Assembly: GCA_022410635.1 (NCBI GenBank)
Contig: JAJVDF010000165.1
Coordinates: 1,124,434-1,188,433, forward strand
Direction: 5' to 3'
DNA length: 64,000 nucleotides
Source of the DNA: Tretioscincus oriximinensis
Taxonomy: Eukaryota > Chordata > Lepidosauria > Squamata > Gymnophthalmidae
The first letter of the stretch is position 1. Every line of letters starts with the position of its first letter. Positions 47,701-62,700 of the stretch are shown piece by piece. The notes under the pieces were generated by a model, which worked only from the letters and a program-made list of their open reading frames with translations, did no database searches and was not told the origin of the DNA. A program made the position numbers and the translations under genes.

Positions 47701-50700
47701 AGGAAACTTCTACGACATATTAAATAAAGCACTTAAAAAAGGATCGATGGTGGGATGTTCCATTGATGTAAGTAAACTGAAAATTATGTTTCAATTTTGC
47801 TTCTGTGTGTGGAGCTAGACATTAGTCTCTGTAGATCAATCCTCAAGTTACCTGTCTTGCAAACATGATAAAATCTTCTGGAACAGAGCCAGACTGAATC
47901 AGTTAGTATGTAGCTTAGGTTTATTGAGGACTGGTTCATATAGCCATCAACCTCTAGTGTTGTTTTGCATGATTGGACTGAACTGTTACCCTAGAGAAAA
48001 CCCATGGGACTCCAGAAGCAATCTTGTATTATATATTTGTTTAGTATCTAATGCTTTCACCCACTCTTAGGACATGTATAAAATATATAGTTTATCAAAT
48101 AAGACAAAAATGAATAAAAATGTTCTATATTTTAGATCAGCAGTGCAGCAGAGACAGAAGCTCGTACTCCATATGGTCTTGTGAAGGGCCATGCCTATTC
48201 TGTAACTGGTGTTGATGAGGTAAGTGGGATATTTGTTGAGTGGTCAAGAAACAAATTTTACAAATAAGAAACCTTTTGTAATTTAAATGTAAGAAACGGA
48301 TAGCTTTGGAAACAAAAATTGTTACTTGTGATCTCCCTCGTAACCATGGCATTCGCTTGAGTCCTGTTTTCTTACACTAAAAAAAAGTATCTTACCACTT
48401 GGCTGAGGTGATCTCAAGATCTAAAAGTAGACTAAGGATCATTAGAATATAGATGTGACCAGCGCCTTAGGCAGCATTAGTGTGCAGAACAGAAGAAGAG
48501 TTGGGTTTTATATCCCGCTTTTTTCAACTTGAAGGGAATCAAAGCAGCTTACATAACCTCCTGTTCCTCACTTCACAACAGACACCTTGGAGCTGAGAGC
48601 TCCAAAGTACTGTGACTATCCCAAGGTCACACAGCTGGCTTCATGGAGAAGTGCAGATTCAAACCAAGAGGATACCGGATAAGGAACTCTGGTATGACCA
48701 ATGCAAAATTAGTGCTGGTGTTGCATTAAAGGTCTTTTAAAACATTTCCAACATGATATAGACAAAATGTTACACAGTGTAATGAAGATCATCAAAAGGG
48801 ATTTTCTACAAAGAAAATTCTCAAAAAAAAATATTTATAAACTAGTGCTGGAAAATTAAGTTTAAAAGTTTTAGATGAAGGAAGATAAGATCATTTATTC
48901 TTTTTTTGGTTCATTCTAGGTTAACTATCAAGGCCGGAAAGTGAAGCTCATTCGAATTCGAAATCCATGGGGTCAAGTAGAATGGAATGGTGCTTGGAGT
49001 GACAAGTTAGCATTTGACATTAACTCTAAATGCTACACATATTCAGAACTGGCTGGTGACATGGACTTCTTGTTTTAGTTTAATAATTCACACATGCACA
49101 CACATATAAAAGTATTAAAGGGCCTCAGTTTTTTGTGTTGAGAACTGTAGTAAAATTAAAAAGTCTAAGGAACACATAATATGCCATTTATTTGTTTGTT
49201 TGCTTGTTTATTTATTTATTTATGGCTGCAGATTTATTATATGTGACGTCATTCATTTGAGATTCATATCTATTACCATAGGAGATGCATAGCCTAGCAT
49301 TTCTTGTCACTGTATAAAGTGTCAAAAAGAGTAAATCAGTTTGTGAATGATATCCCACATATTTTCAATCCCTGAAGCTAGATCATATATGGTTCTGTTC
49401 TAATTTTTACAAACTACTCCCCCCATCCCCGGCAAAAAAAAAAGTAACTATATCCAGAGCCAGTTTGGTGTAGTGGTTTGAGTGTGGGACTCGCACCTGG
49501 TAGTCTCCTGGTTCAATTCCCCACTCCTCCAAGAAAGCCAGCTGGGTGACCTTGGGTCAGTCACAGTTCTTTGAACTCTCTCAGCCCCACCTACTCCACA
49601 GGGTGTCTGTTGCGGAGATAGCAACAAAAGCCTTATGCGCCACCCTATGGTTGGCCGCCCTGAAACTGTGTGCAAAAATATACCTAAATTTTCACATTCT
49701 AGTTTCTTAGGGTAGGCTTGGGCTTGTATAGTCTATCCCATTATTCTCCGTGCAATTTACTCAAATTGGAGCTAGGAAGTCCCACTAACTATTGCCTATA
49801 TAAAGATTATTGGATATGTATTTTATGATCATTTAAATCTAGTATTTAACACATTTTATCTCAAGTTCTCAGGAATGGAGGTCCATCAGTGCATCTGAGA
49901 AAAGTCGCTTGCAACAAAACGCATTGGACGATGGGGAATTCTGGTAAATGAATATACTGAAAAAATGTAAATGTTAAATCTATTTAATGCATTTCTATAT
50001 GACTTTTTGCTTCAAAAGGAAGAGGGTGTGAAAGCCAGGGCAAATCACATGCACATACATACATACACACACATAATACATCTGTCACTCAGCTACTTTG
50101 GACAGGAAAAACTTTGGGGTCTGTAAAGGCCAACAAAGGGAAAGGAAATGAATACAATTATCCCCATAAAATTATCACCACACGTAACCTTCGGCAAGCA
50201 ATAAATCCTTGGGTACACAGGCATGTCACTGCCATTCCCTAATTCAAATAAAAGACCATTCTGCAATAATGTACCACAGCAGAAGTATAATAGCATGAGA
50301 CTATGAAAATGGTAGTATAAGCAAGAAAAGAGAGTAAAATTAAACAGTCTGTATTCCCCCAAAACAAAGCAGGTAAGCATCACCTGTATATCTCAGGAAG
50401 CTGTCAAGTGCTTCAGAACTTGAAATACCTTTTCCTTTTTCAGATTTTTTTAATATTAAAGAGAAAGTCATGGGTTGGGATTAGGCTGAAGCAGACAGAA
50501 CTCCAAAATGCAGAATTCAGCACTGACAGGAGCAAATTAGAATCCAGTAACTCTTGTTTTGCAGCATGGTCAAGCTGTGACCAACTCTGGGGTGACTGCA
50601 CATGATATGTCTATGCAGATTTCTTGATAGAGATACAGAAATGATTTGGAATTGGGGAGAGGATGGAAATAAAATCAGTGGCCCTCAGTTTTCTAGGCAG

Positions 50701-53700
50701 TTTGTTCTCAAGTCTATTTAGACTTTGCTTGGCTGGTAAAACTACTGAGAACTTCTGTTTCTATGTTAAATAGGATGAAATTTGATGATTTCCTATCCCA
50801 TTTTGATAAAGTCGAGGTCTGCAACCTCACACCTGATGCCCTTGAGGACAATAGCACTCATAAATGGCAGGTGACAGTCCATCAAGGCAGCTGGGTCAGA
50901 GGTGCTACTGCTGGAGGATGCAGGAACTTCATAGGTGAGTGCACATTACACTGTATGTCTTATTATACTTGAGATCTTGTGTAAAGAGGTTGTTATATAT
51001 GATAATAAATCCTTACTGTTTGCTCCATAAAGCTAACCAACAAAGATGGGGCAAGGAAGTTGTACTGCCTACATAAAGATAACCCCGCATCATGCCCCAA
51101 TATAGAAGTAGAGCCATTACATGGATTAAGCAGAAATCCATAGCCCTTTCTGCACTGGGTCGTGTTTCATTACAGGAAGGAGTTGAAACTATCAGCTGTC
51201 TATATGCCAATCTGGGTTAATGGAGACTTCTTGGAATTGAATAAGGCTCAGTATGGAAAGGGCTCTTTTGGGAATATCAACCTGTTGTTAAGAACATAAG
51301 AAAAGCCATACTGGAACAGGCCACAGCCCATCAAGTCCTGCATTCTGTGTCAAACAGAGGCCCACCAGATGCACCTGGGCAGTCTGAACAGAAGAAAGCA
51401 AAATATGCTCCTGTTTATGACTCCCTGCAAATGGTATTTCAGGAGTCCTGCCTGTTGCTCCATCCCGGAGGCAACATCCACACATCCATCCTAGTATCCA
51501 TTTATACCCTTGGTGTCCATAATGTTAGAGTGCTTTTCCTAGTCTGCAGTGTCTGGAGTAACCAGTCCAAATGGAAGTAAGAGTAATGAATCATTTTTAG
51601 GATTCAATGCATCCCTAGTCCTTATGAGAATGGCCAAGAATGGTTGGGAATCTTCTAAAAATTGGATCCTTTCAGAGGTGGAGAGGAATTGATGACATAC
51701 CTTCAAAATTTCCAGTTTTTAAAAAGCAGGTGAAGATGGGGTGCTATAAGTACAGCACCCTTCCAAATCTGAATTAAGTGAAACTTGTTTCTCTTAAAGC
51801 AGCAGCATGCTTTCCCCATACTACTAGATACTCCTGCCTGTCAAAATACAATGAGGGAATCCTCAATCACAAAGTCGACAGGGCAAGAGAAGGTTTTTCC
51901 ACAAATATACATATACACACTAGAAATATTTGCTCTGATTTTGAGACTGAAGGATAGAGGCTCTTCCCGGTAATGTCAAAAGCTTTCCACACGAGTAAAA
52001 ACCTCAGCTAGGGATTCCCTCACTGGGATTTTACAGGCAGGAGGAGAACTTCCACTGTTCTTAAAATCAAACTAGTTTCAAATATGAAACTCAGAGAGTT
52101 AACATTGCTGAAGGAGTCAATAAGACCCCTTGAGCAGTGGCATTTGTTTAAACATGATAACAACCCTTGTTGTGGCATGGCAAAGGTAGAGCACGGCATC
52201 TGTACAGATACCATGTTCCATCTCTGCATTTAATGTGCAATGAAGCGGCAAAGTCATATAGACACTGCACGTTCAATATGCATTCAGGTGTAAAAAGATC
52301 AATAAGACAATAAAAAATTGGAAAACAAAATATCAAACTAGGATGAATAAAACAAGAGCAATTAAAATGTTTATTTTACCCAATTTGCTATATCTATTTC
52401 AATCAATAATAGTCCAATTTCAGGGAAAGATCTAAATCAATTAATAAAAAAACCTATTTAAATGGGTAAATAATGGCAAAAAACCTAGATTGAAAACTAC
52501 ATTGTTAACGACAAGAGAAAATCAAGGAGGATGGGGAATCCTGGATTTTGGTAAATATCATGTCTCCTACCAAATAATTAACTATATAGAAATACAATAC
52601 GAAGATAAAACCTGGACCGAATTAATAAGAAATGAGAACAAAATAGATAACAAAGATATTATATTTTCTAAATGGCCAAGGAATTTAACAAACAATTGGA
52701 AAGAACCATTCAAAACTATATACAAAATATGGGAAAAACATTAGCAAGATTTTTCACAATAAATAATAGTAAATTAGAACTAAATAAACACTTTAAACGA
52801 TGAAAATTTAAACAAAGCATTACAAAAATTAAAAAAACTAGGCAGAAATCGATTAGAACATTTCTACGATTCTATAAATACACCAGTACACCATCGACAA
52901 ATAACAGATTAGATCGGATCAACATTTTGGCTTCAGTCAGAAGCGATAAGAAGATATATTAATGATCCTCATGAATACAGGCAGTTAGAACACAAGATAA
53001 TCAACTTGAACAAATAGTAAGAGTGATAATTAATGACCAGATGAAAATAGCATCACAAATTTATATTTTGTTAAACAATAATAAGGAAATTACAAATGAT
53101 ATAATAAATAGATGGAACCGAGATATAATTATAAGACCTTCAGAAATAGCTAAAATCAATCTAAGAAATAAAAAGGAAAAGTTGACTAATTTAAAAAAGC
53201 CAGGAAAAAAATAATACATAAATGGCACAAAATCCCTACACAACTTGCCCACACTGCCCCCCATATTTCAAACCAATGTTGGTTTGGCTGTCAAACTAGG
53301 GCTGACTACTATCATATCTACTGGCTATGCCAAAAAGCTCAAGGCTACTGGATGAATATCCAAAGGGAAATAAATAAAATAAACAATAGTAACTTAATTC
53401 TAACAGCAAGAATGGTTCTTTTTCAATTAGACTTGGGTCAAATAAGGAATGATCATAGTAAATATATTATAAAATGTATGTTAATTTGTGCGTAATTAGT
53501 TCTTTTAAAGGATGGAAGAATACCTTGAAAAGAACGATAAATGAATGGCAAGAATATTTAATCCAAAAATTAGATTAAATTTGGAAATTAGAAATACTAG
53601 AATCAATAACAATGATAATATTCAGAAAGTTATAGAAACTAAACAAAATTGGCATATAGTTAGAAATTATCAATCGATGTCTGTACTGGATTTAGTAACA

Positions 53701-56700
53701 AGAACAAAAATTAATTATTTTTACTTTGTAAAAAATTTTTTTTTACTTTGTAAAAAAAACCTTAAATATGTTCCTCTCATTTTGCTGTAATAATGAATTT
53801 TGTTTCTCTATATAATCATGGGGAAGGGTATGGGAATAAGTTGTAAAATATAATAAATAAATAAATATTCATTCAGGTGCCTGAAGATCTTTTCATAATG
53901 GAAAGTGTTACAATGGTTAACAGTCTTACCAGTTCACTGCATTTACTATATATTGTAAACTCATTTGTGACTGGACATCCTTCATATCCCTAAGGGTCTA
54001 ACCCTAAGATATCGATGGTGCCAGCTCAGCTAGGGTTAGACCCTTACAATGTATAGTAAATTTGACAGAATTCCTTTCAAATTTATTGAACTTTGAATTG
54101 GCCAGCTTTACCCCCCAGTTTTTCTCTGCAAGCAAAATTGCTTCCATAGAAGAAATCCATGACCAGATGCATTGACCAAGGACCGTAAATTCAACCAGAA
54201 GCTTGCTTGTGTGCTAAGTGCTTGTCTTAAAATTTCATATGTGGAATTAACATGAGGAAGGAGAAAATATCCAACATCTCTCCTTCCACCTCTCTGAAGG
54301 AGGTGCTAAATTTGGCATTACCAAAAGAGCTTGTCTTTCAGAGGACAAAGGTCATTCATATTCCATGAGGAGAACTAAAGGCAACCTGCCTCTTCAGTCA
54401 ATCCTGCCATTTCATTGCATTTGGTGCTTTTTGCACAGACTTGCTAGTGCACCTTGAGAAGTTCACTATTTAATACTATCTGCATGGGAAGAGTGTTGAT
54501 ACGCATCAGATTATGGATATTACACATTAGTGTAGCAATAAACATGTAATATCACCAACTAATGTATTTGCATGTAGCAATGATCATGCCAGGAAAGGGC
54601 AAATGCTACTATGCAGCAGGTGAGATCCAAACTTCAATTTTGGAGGCTTCTCCGTGCACACTCTTTGTGTTCAGCAGCTAATGTCAACATTCCAGCACTC
54701 GACCAGCTCTAGTTTCAGCTATGATGGAGGTAGTTCTGACATATACCGGATCCAGCGGTGATTGAGTGAACAGTGTAACAACGGTTTGAAGTTTGCATGC
54801 TTCCACATGCTGTTCCACTTCTAATGTGGATCGTGCAGCTTAATGCAAATAATTGTGGCTGCAGCTCACTTACATCAAGCTAAATCATATTATCTAATGT
54901 ATTTTACAGTAGGTACATCTCAAAAGGACATAAGGGTCATTCCCCATTGGCCAGCAGTGTCCCAGGAGCCCCCTTTTCACACAAAGACTCCTGTAGACCA
55001 ACGTGAAAAAGAAAGGCTTCCAATGTAGTTGAAGAACTGTCCCACCCAAAAAAATAGTACAGCTCTCTTATTTTAATTTGAATGTGTGACTGTTGTAGCA
55101 TAAAGTTTGATTCTTCAATGTGATTAATAATCGAACACCCTTTTTCCTTTCCTCCTCTTTAATTTTCAGAAACATTTTGGACAAATCCCCAGATTAAGCT
55201 CCAATTGACAGAAAAAGACGATGGTGAAAATGAATGCACATTTATAACAGCACTAATGCAAAAAGATCGACGCAAACTCAAGAAACTGGGGGCCGAAATG
55301 CTCACAATAGGATATGCTATATACGAGGTATTTCTATCTAAATACATTTCATGGTTTGCATTGCCAGGGCCGTAACTGACATGTGACATGCTTTGGTGTT
55401 TTTTGCCCTTTTGGGTTGTTTAGAGCTGAGTCACTTCATCCTTGTTGACTGCTTAATCCAATACATATTACATGTTCAGGCACTAGCTTTGTCATTTGCC
55501 CTCATGTGGAAAGGAACTAGACCTGTATACTTACTTGGGAAGGCAAAACATGACATACATCATTATCATTTTAGCTTCAGTCCATAGCTCATGCAAAGCA
55601 TTTGTTTCCCATCACTTTCCACTTAAAAAAAAATCAAGGATGCTCTGGATGGTATAAAGTTTGTGATTTGAAGGACAAAATAAAAGGCCAATAGAATATT
55701 GATCTGAAATCTATTTTATTCCTGCCTTTTCCCATGAACAAAAATACCATGACTCCTACCAAATAATTAACCATATAGAAATACAATACAAAGATAAAAC
55801 CTGGACCGAATTAATAAGAAATGAGAACAAAATAGATAACAAATTTATTATATTTTCTAAATGGCCAAGGAATTTAACAAATAATTGGAAAGAACCATTC
55901 AAAACTATAAAAAAAATATGGGAAAAAAACATTGGGAAGGTTTTTCACAATAAATAATAGTAAATTAGAACTAATGAATACTGGCAGTTAGAACACAAGA
56001 TAATCAACTTGAAAAAATAGTAAGACTGATAATTAATGACCAGAAGAAAATAGCATCACAAATTTATATTTTGTTAAACAATAATAAGGAAATTACAAAT
56101 GAAATAATAAATAGATGGAACAAGATATAATTATAAGACCTTCAGAAATAGCTAAAATCAATCTAAGAAATAAAAAGGAAAAGTTGACTAATTTAAAAGA
56201 AGCCAGGAAAAAATAGAATATTGATCTGAAATCTATTTTATTCTTCCTTTTCCATGAACAAAAATCTTCAACTCTAAGTGCAGTGAACAGTATTTAGTAT
56301 CAACAAGAATGTTGGAGGGCAAAAGTCACCATAAACATTGAATTGCACAATCTCATATCCAGTACTTGCTGCACTTGTGGAACTACACAACTAAGAAATA
56401 GGGTATTCATAATATCAGGATAATTTGCAGCAGGCTAGCAAGCAAATCGGAAGCTTATTGTGACCTCCACTTAGAGGTGGTAACTCCATCCAGGGTCACC
56501 ATTAGACAAGCACCAGCAGGTGGAAGGGAAGCTCCTAATACACCTGCAGATCAGATATTCCAGCCAATGCAGAATTAAACTGAGTTTAAACTGACAAGAT
56601 ATATGAATCTGAGTTTTTGGTTACACACATCCTTTTATACCATCCTCATTCCTTAAGAAGTGGACTGAAAACTGTGGGGGTGGAGTTTCTTCATGACTGA

Positions 56701-59700
56701 AGCTAGTTTAAAAACATGAATGGTACTACAGCCAATGGAAAAGAATAAACATATTGACCCAGGTCATACACAAGTAATTAGCATGTGTTATTCGCCATTT
56801 GGACTGTGGACGTCCCAGAACTGAATGTACACTTTTCCACTGTTCATTTCCTCAGTCTAGTTTAAATTTAGGAAGGTTCTGGGATCAAACCTCATTATTT
56901 ATTGTACTTATGCAAGAAAGTCCAGAAATGAATGTCATAGAAAAACCTGAATTTGAATATGGGAATGGAGTGTCATATCTGAGAACTTATTGAGCATGTA
57001 CACAAGAAGGTTTACAAGCAGATGTGTGAACAGGCCTATTCGCTAAATAAATTATCTTAAATCCTACTGCAGAGTCCTGGTAAAGACGAGCATTTGACAA
57101 AGGATTTTTTCCGCTATCATCAATCCAAGGCCAGAAGCAAAACCTATATAAACCTAAGGGAAGTCTCTGACCGTTTCTCCCTACCACCTGGTGACTATGT
57201 AATTGTTCCCACCACATTTGAGCCACATCAGGAAGCTGATTTTTGCTTGAGAATTTTTTCAGAGAAGCAAGCTGTCACAAAGTGAGTATCACAAGCTATA
57301 TCAATCGGTGAAGAAGATTTGAAGTAGGTGTAGAACTTATAAAATGATATCACAGGAAGCCAGTGTCCAAGGTTCACTTGTGGTTCAATCCACAAGAAAT
57401 ATGTTTTCTCTTCTTTCCAGATGTTTTCTTCTGAAGTTGCAATTAGAAATAGCAGCAGCACAAGAAAGGATTTCAGTAGTACCTGAGCCATGTTCCCACT
57501 GCAGTAATTAATCTCACTTAGACCAGTTTAGTGTGGGAATAATCAGAGGTTCACACCCACTTTGCCACCACTGAGACACTTAAAAATGTGACAAAAGCTC
57601 AATGGTGTTGCTGTAGAAATCTTATCTAATTGTTCCTAACTTAACCATGAGGATAAAGGGTTCGGCTCTGAACCCTTTCTTCCCCACAAGGTAGGCAGGC
57701 TGGGACGAGCTGCTTCTGAAACAATACAGCCTATTCACATTCATTCTGGCCCTTACTACCAATTTTGAAAGTCCTTGGAAGGCACAAATGGCTCAATCGC
57801 TGAGGAGACGGTCATTCATCTGAGAGACTCGGTTTCAAAGGCTTGTGTCAGATGTGGGGAGGGATGAGTGCCTTCAACTAGCCTGCAGCTCTAGCCAACT
57901 CAGCTATTTGAAAGAAATGCAAATGTGTAATCTGCATTTCAATTAGATAAATGAGTACCATCATTAACCTGATGGGGAAGATGGAATATGATGTAAGCCT
58001 TAGGGCAAGTGTTAACACTGAAAGCCACTCTGGAAAAGAGTGGGGTATAAAAACTCAATTATTTGTCTTCTTCGTCTTCTTCGTCTTTGTCTTCGTCTTC
58101 TTCCAAAGGCAAAAATCCATTGTTTTGGGGAGCTTCTGGCAGTGCTCCCTGGATCTTCCTCCAACGTCATCTTTTATGCAACTGTGTTGAGTTTAAATTA
58201 TTCTGGTCTTTTTTGCTGTTGTTTTATTGCTTTTGTTCTTTTCAGTTACTGTTTTAATCAGATGGTTTTAGTTACTGTTTTGATCAGATGGTTTTGGTTC
58301 TTTTTTAAAAACTGGATTAATATTTCCTCTTTCACAGAGAGATGGATGGAAATGTTGACATTGATCTGCCCGAGGTAGGTCACAATAGTTAAATAAATTA
58401 TTAGCAGAGGTGTGCAAGTTGAGAAAATGACAATCCAGTCTTAGGTTGACCTGGACAGCATCAAACTGAATTGACTCCAGTTCATCTTGAGGCCAAATTG
58501 GTTCGTTATTGTTCAGCCACAAGGGAGAATGGGAAACCAAAAATAAGAATGCACCAAGACTGCTGTCTTTTGTAGTGATATACAAATACCTTCTTCCTCA
58601 AAGAGAGATTTGCCTGGCCACCAATGGGCCCAATTAAACCATTACTGCACAACACACCACCAACCATTTTTGCCCCTGCTTCCTTGTTTCAATAACAAAG
58701 TGATCTTTTTTCTGAACTCAGGACCATCTTAAAAGATATCTGGCTAGGAGATTGTTCTTTTGGATAACTTCCAAACTACTGAATCCAAATGGGGTGTGGA
58801 TGGTGGTGATTGTTTTCAGAACATCAGTTGTGCTTGATTCAGTGTGAGGGAACTACTCCTTAGACAAATATTTGTCTTAAACCTTATATTAAAATTAATC
58901 TTTAGCTGTACTGAAGAAGTTCTAGATGTGGGTATGTGTGTGTTTTAAAAGCCTCTTCCATCTCAGGTATGACAGCACAAGTCAACAGTTCTATCAGAGT
59001 TTGCATTAAAGAATCCAGTCAATTTCTCTGACAGCTGACAAACACCTAACAGAAATATAAGAAAGATCTTGGCCTTAGTCATACCTTTACTTTTAAATTT
59101 TGTTCAGTTCATCTTTAGTACTAAAGAAGCTGCTTTATCTGTTGTTGGAGGTTTTTTAGAGACTGGAGAGGGGTATTTTTCAGAAGTTTAAAAGTGTTCC
59201 CTTCTTTCTTGCTCTAGACAATAAGATACATTTCTCAGGGAACAAGTCATGTTTCAAATCAGAGTTGCAACTGGAAGTGAAATTTGGAAAAGTCAGTGGG
59301 TTTTACAGACAGAAAAAACCCTGTTAATTTCTTACAGAAAAATGTCATGGAAATAATCATATGATGAAGAAAAAGAGCTGTGCAAATCTGGAATGTCATT
59401 TCCAGCAAAGAATTTCAAATTGTGTGGAATAATCGCAATATTGGCAAATGAAGACTTGTGGTCACAGAACCACTCCCTACACATAAGATGCAGAAAACTA
59501 TTTTGGTGAAACTGGATGAGTGTTTTTTAGATGTTGTCTGTTCTTTCCTGAAATGGATGAGAAGTGGAATCCATCTAATGTGGAAGCTAAAGGGAAATTT
59601 AAAGTTTGTGTACAGCAATAATATTGCCTATTTCTACCATTTATCTCTGGCTTTTTACAGCTTCCTGATGCAACTCCCTCCCAACAAGAAACAGAAGAAG

Positions 59701-62700
59701 AGAAGCAGTTTCGGACATTATTCCAGCAGATTGCAGGAGAGGTAACAAAATGTAGAAGCGAAATCGCATCCAATAATGAAACTGGATGACTAGTATGTCC
59801 TTAGCACTTCAGAAAAATGACTCCTATTCCTACTCAATCTTAGTCATATCGATAGTTCTAGACAAGACTTCACCAATAAAAGTTGACATCTAAGAAAATT
59901 CCCTGCATTCTACAACAATTTTAAATATTCTTTTCCACTATATGAAGTGGAGAGAGAATGGGATTATGTTATTAATTTTCTAATTATGTATACAGATCCC
60001 CAGAGTGTGAAAAATCTAGGGGCAAGTAATGTTAAATCTAAGCACAACAACACTAACATTTTAGACATTGGATACTATCCTAGTAGGATCCAAATCCTTA
60101 CTGATTACATGGACATGAGATTTAGGCCCTGGCCACATTTATCTTAATCTTGTACCAAACAGCCCAGACGTCAACAAACAACTTGTAGTCTTTTACACTG
60201 AATCACATGTTGTTTAGTGAAGCTCTATTTTGTAAGCTTCTATCATTTACAGTGATCTAATTGCTGTCTACATAATTTGTACACTGTATCCAGGATATAT
60301 ACAGTACTTTCTTTTTAAAAGCTAGCATTCTCACAAAGTACACCATATTTTCTATTAAGACGTTTTGCATCAGGAAAATGTCATCAACAGCATTCAAAAG
60401 CTGCTACTGACATTTTTGTATTCTAAAAATGCTTTCATATACCATGACAACACAGCATTTTAGCCAAATGCTGGGATTATAGTAATGAATGAATAAAATT
60501 TAAACTGAGGTTTGGCTAATGACTAATGACCACACCCGTGATATAAAAATGGTTACAATTACCTCTTTCTAGAATGCTTTTTGATTTCCCAGTCTAGTCT
60601 GCTATTTTTGAGGTTTCTTTGCCAGTCTTCCTTCCAAGTACTTGTAGAACCTAAGCATGGACTGGAAACAAAGTGATTTGTTTCTACCTTGATTTTTTTT
60701 TGTTCGTTTTTAAATTTAAATGTTTGCATTACTTTACGGTAATTTGTTTTTTACTAATTATTTCCCTAACCCTAACCCATTGATTTGAGTCAAACAGGAA
60801 AACTAGAGAACAAATGTTTAAAGTAAAAATGGGTTTTATAAGCAAACGGCAATCTAAACTTGAAATTCTAAGCATGGACACTTCTTTCAATGTAGGACAT
60901 GGAGATTACTGCAGAGGAACTTCAATACATTCTGAATGCAGTATTAAAAAAGAGTAAGTGTTACCAAGGTCATATTTACCTCTTTCAGAGAAATAGCCAT
61001 GTTAGTTTAGTAGAAAGTCCAGCAAAGTGTCTAGTAGCCCTTAGAGACTACTAAGGGCTACTTTCGTTGACATGTCTAATTCTTCAGATGCTGAATTCCA
61101 TCTAAATTAGTCCCTCAGCGTCTGAAGAATTCTATGAAAGCTTATGCCACCTACTTTTCAACTGTTAGTCTCTAAGTGCTACTAGTCCCTTTACTGGAAT
61201 ATTTACCTCTTGTTCGGGTTTTTTCTCTTGTTTTATTTTTAGTAGCAAAAACAATAAAAGAAAAAATCGTGATCATAATTGTTGCGATCGGAGTCACAAC
61301 ACATACAAGACACATGGTGGATTTTCATGGACCCTTCCGAAAGGCCGTGAGGTCATCGTTCTGATGGACTTTCAGACCGTATCTTAGGGCTCCTTTTTAT
61401 TGAAAGATCAGAAGGCTTGCACAATCCCTGTCTGCCCTTGATTAACACATTGGGCAGAATTTAATCCTATTTCCTTCCTGATCTGCAGAGTAAACCTGAG
61501 CTTTATCTGTGGTGTGCCAGCGGAAAGCACATTACCCATTAGCCCAGGTAAATTAAACGTGGAGCCAGTGCACTTTTAGGCTTAGAAAAGGCTGGAGCCT
61601 TTTCCCCACAATATTAAGAATATTCTGGAGATATATGATTCCCACACATAATACATAAGATATAATATGTATATTACCAATAATAAAATATTAAAAGTAT
61701 CCATTTTGTTTTCCAGCATCTTATTCATATTATGAAAGCCATATTCAATATAAATTTCAAAAAAGTAGCCATAATATTCAGGCTGTTCCAAAACATCCAA
61801 TAAGGTCATGTTGCCTAACTTTTTCTTGTTATTCTTTAAAGTGCTAAGAAAAGCCCTGGCTAGATATTCTATATGCATGCTTTCTGGCATTGTTCTGTAT
61901 AGTCGTTATATAAAGGCTGAGTCTACACACGGTGTAAAATCAGAGTTAAGAAGTAGTAAACAGTCTTGACTTTTTCTCCATGTTTCAGGCAGTGGTTTCT
62001 CTCTTCCATTGTTTTCAGCACAAAAAAATTATTTGTTTATAATGTTCATTGTTTATCTTGTTCTTCTTAAGCAAAAAATTTTTGGGTATGTGTTGGATTC
62101 AACTACAATCACACCTTCATTTCAAACCATCTTCATTTCATGTTTTAATTTGGCAGCCCACATCTCAATTTGGTTTTCTTTTTTTTTCTGGAATAAAGCG
62201 ATTCTTTGGCATTCAGACCAATAAAATGGGGTACAATTGAGGTGTGGAGTAGGATATGGGCTATTGTACCATAAGATAAATTGAAGATTCAATGTTTTAT
62301 AATTTCACTGGCAACATATATTATGCTCTGTCAATATTTTTGCTGCAGATATTTCTTTTGAAGACTCAGTTACAGACAATTTTAAAAATAAGTGCTTTTA
62401 TTTAATAGATGGATTTATATGTATAAATTATTAGAATATTTCCCCCCAGCAAACAACATCAAGTTCAAGAAAATAAGCATTTTCTCATGTAGAAACATTA
62501 TTTCTCTAATGGATGTATCCTTTAAAATAAATTCAAAACAGATTGAAATATGCAGCAAAGTGAACATAACGATTTCTTCAAAATGTTGCTTTTCAGATGG
62601 GAATTAAAAATGCATTGAAGGAAGACATTTTATTACAGATTGGCTGCAGCAAGCTGCATTGTCAAAACAATGGCCACTGTGAAAAAAAAACAGGTCTAAG

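Noticed and set aside
49005..49010. Alternative reading of the CAPN9 exon 7 end one base later
   Set aside because: It would break the GT donor rule and shift exon 8 (SQEWRS) out of frame.
53991..54046. Interstitial telomere repeat (TAACCC/GGGTTA)
   Set aside because: Only one partial unit per arm occurs, as part of an inverted repeat, with no tandem array.
58040..58378. Plus-strand open frame overlapping CAPN9 exon 12
   Set aside because: It runs through the SINE tail, and its frame does not match the exon's CAPN9 phase.
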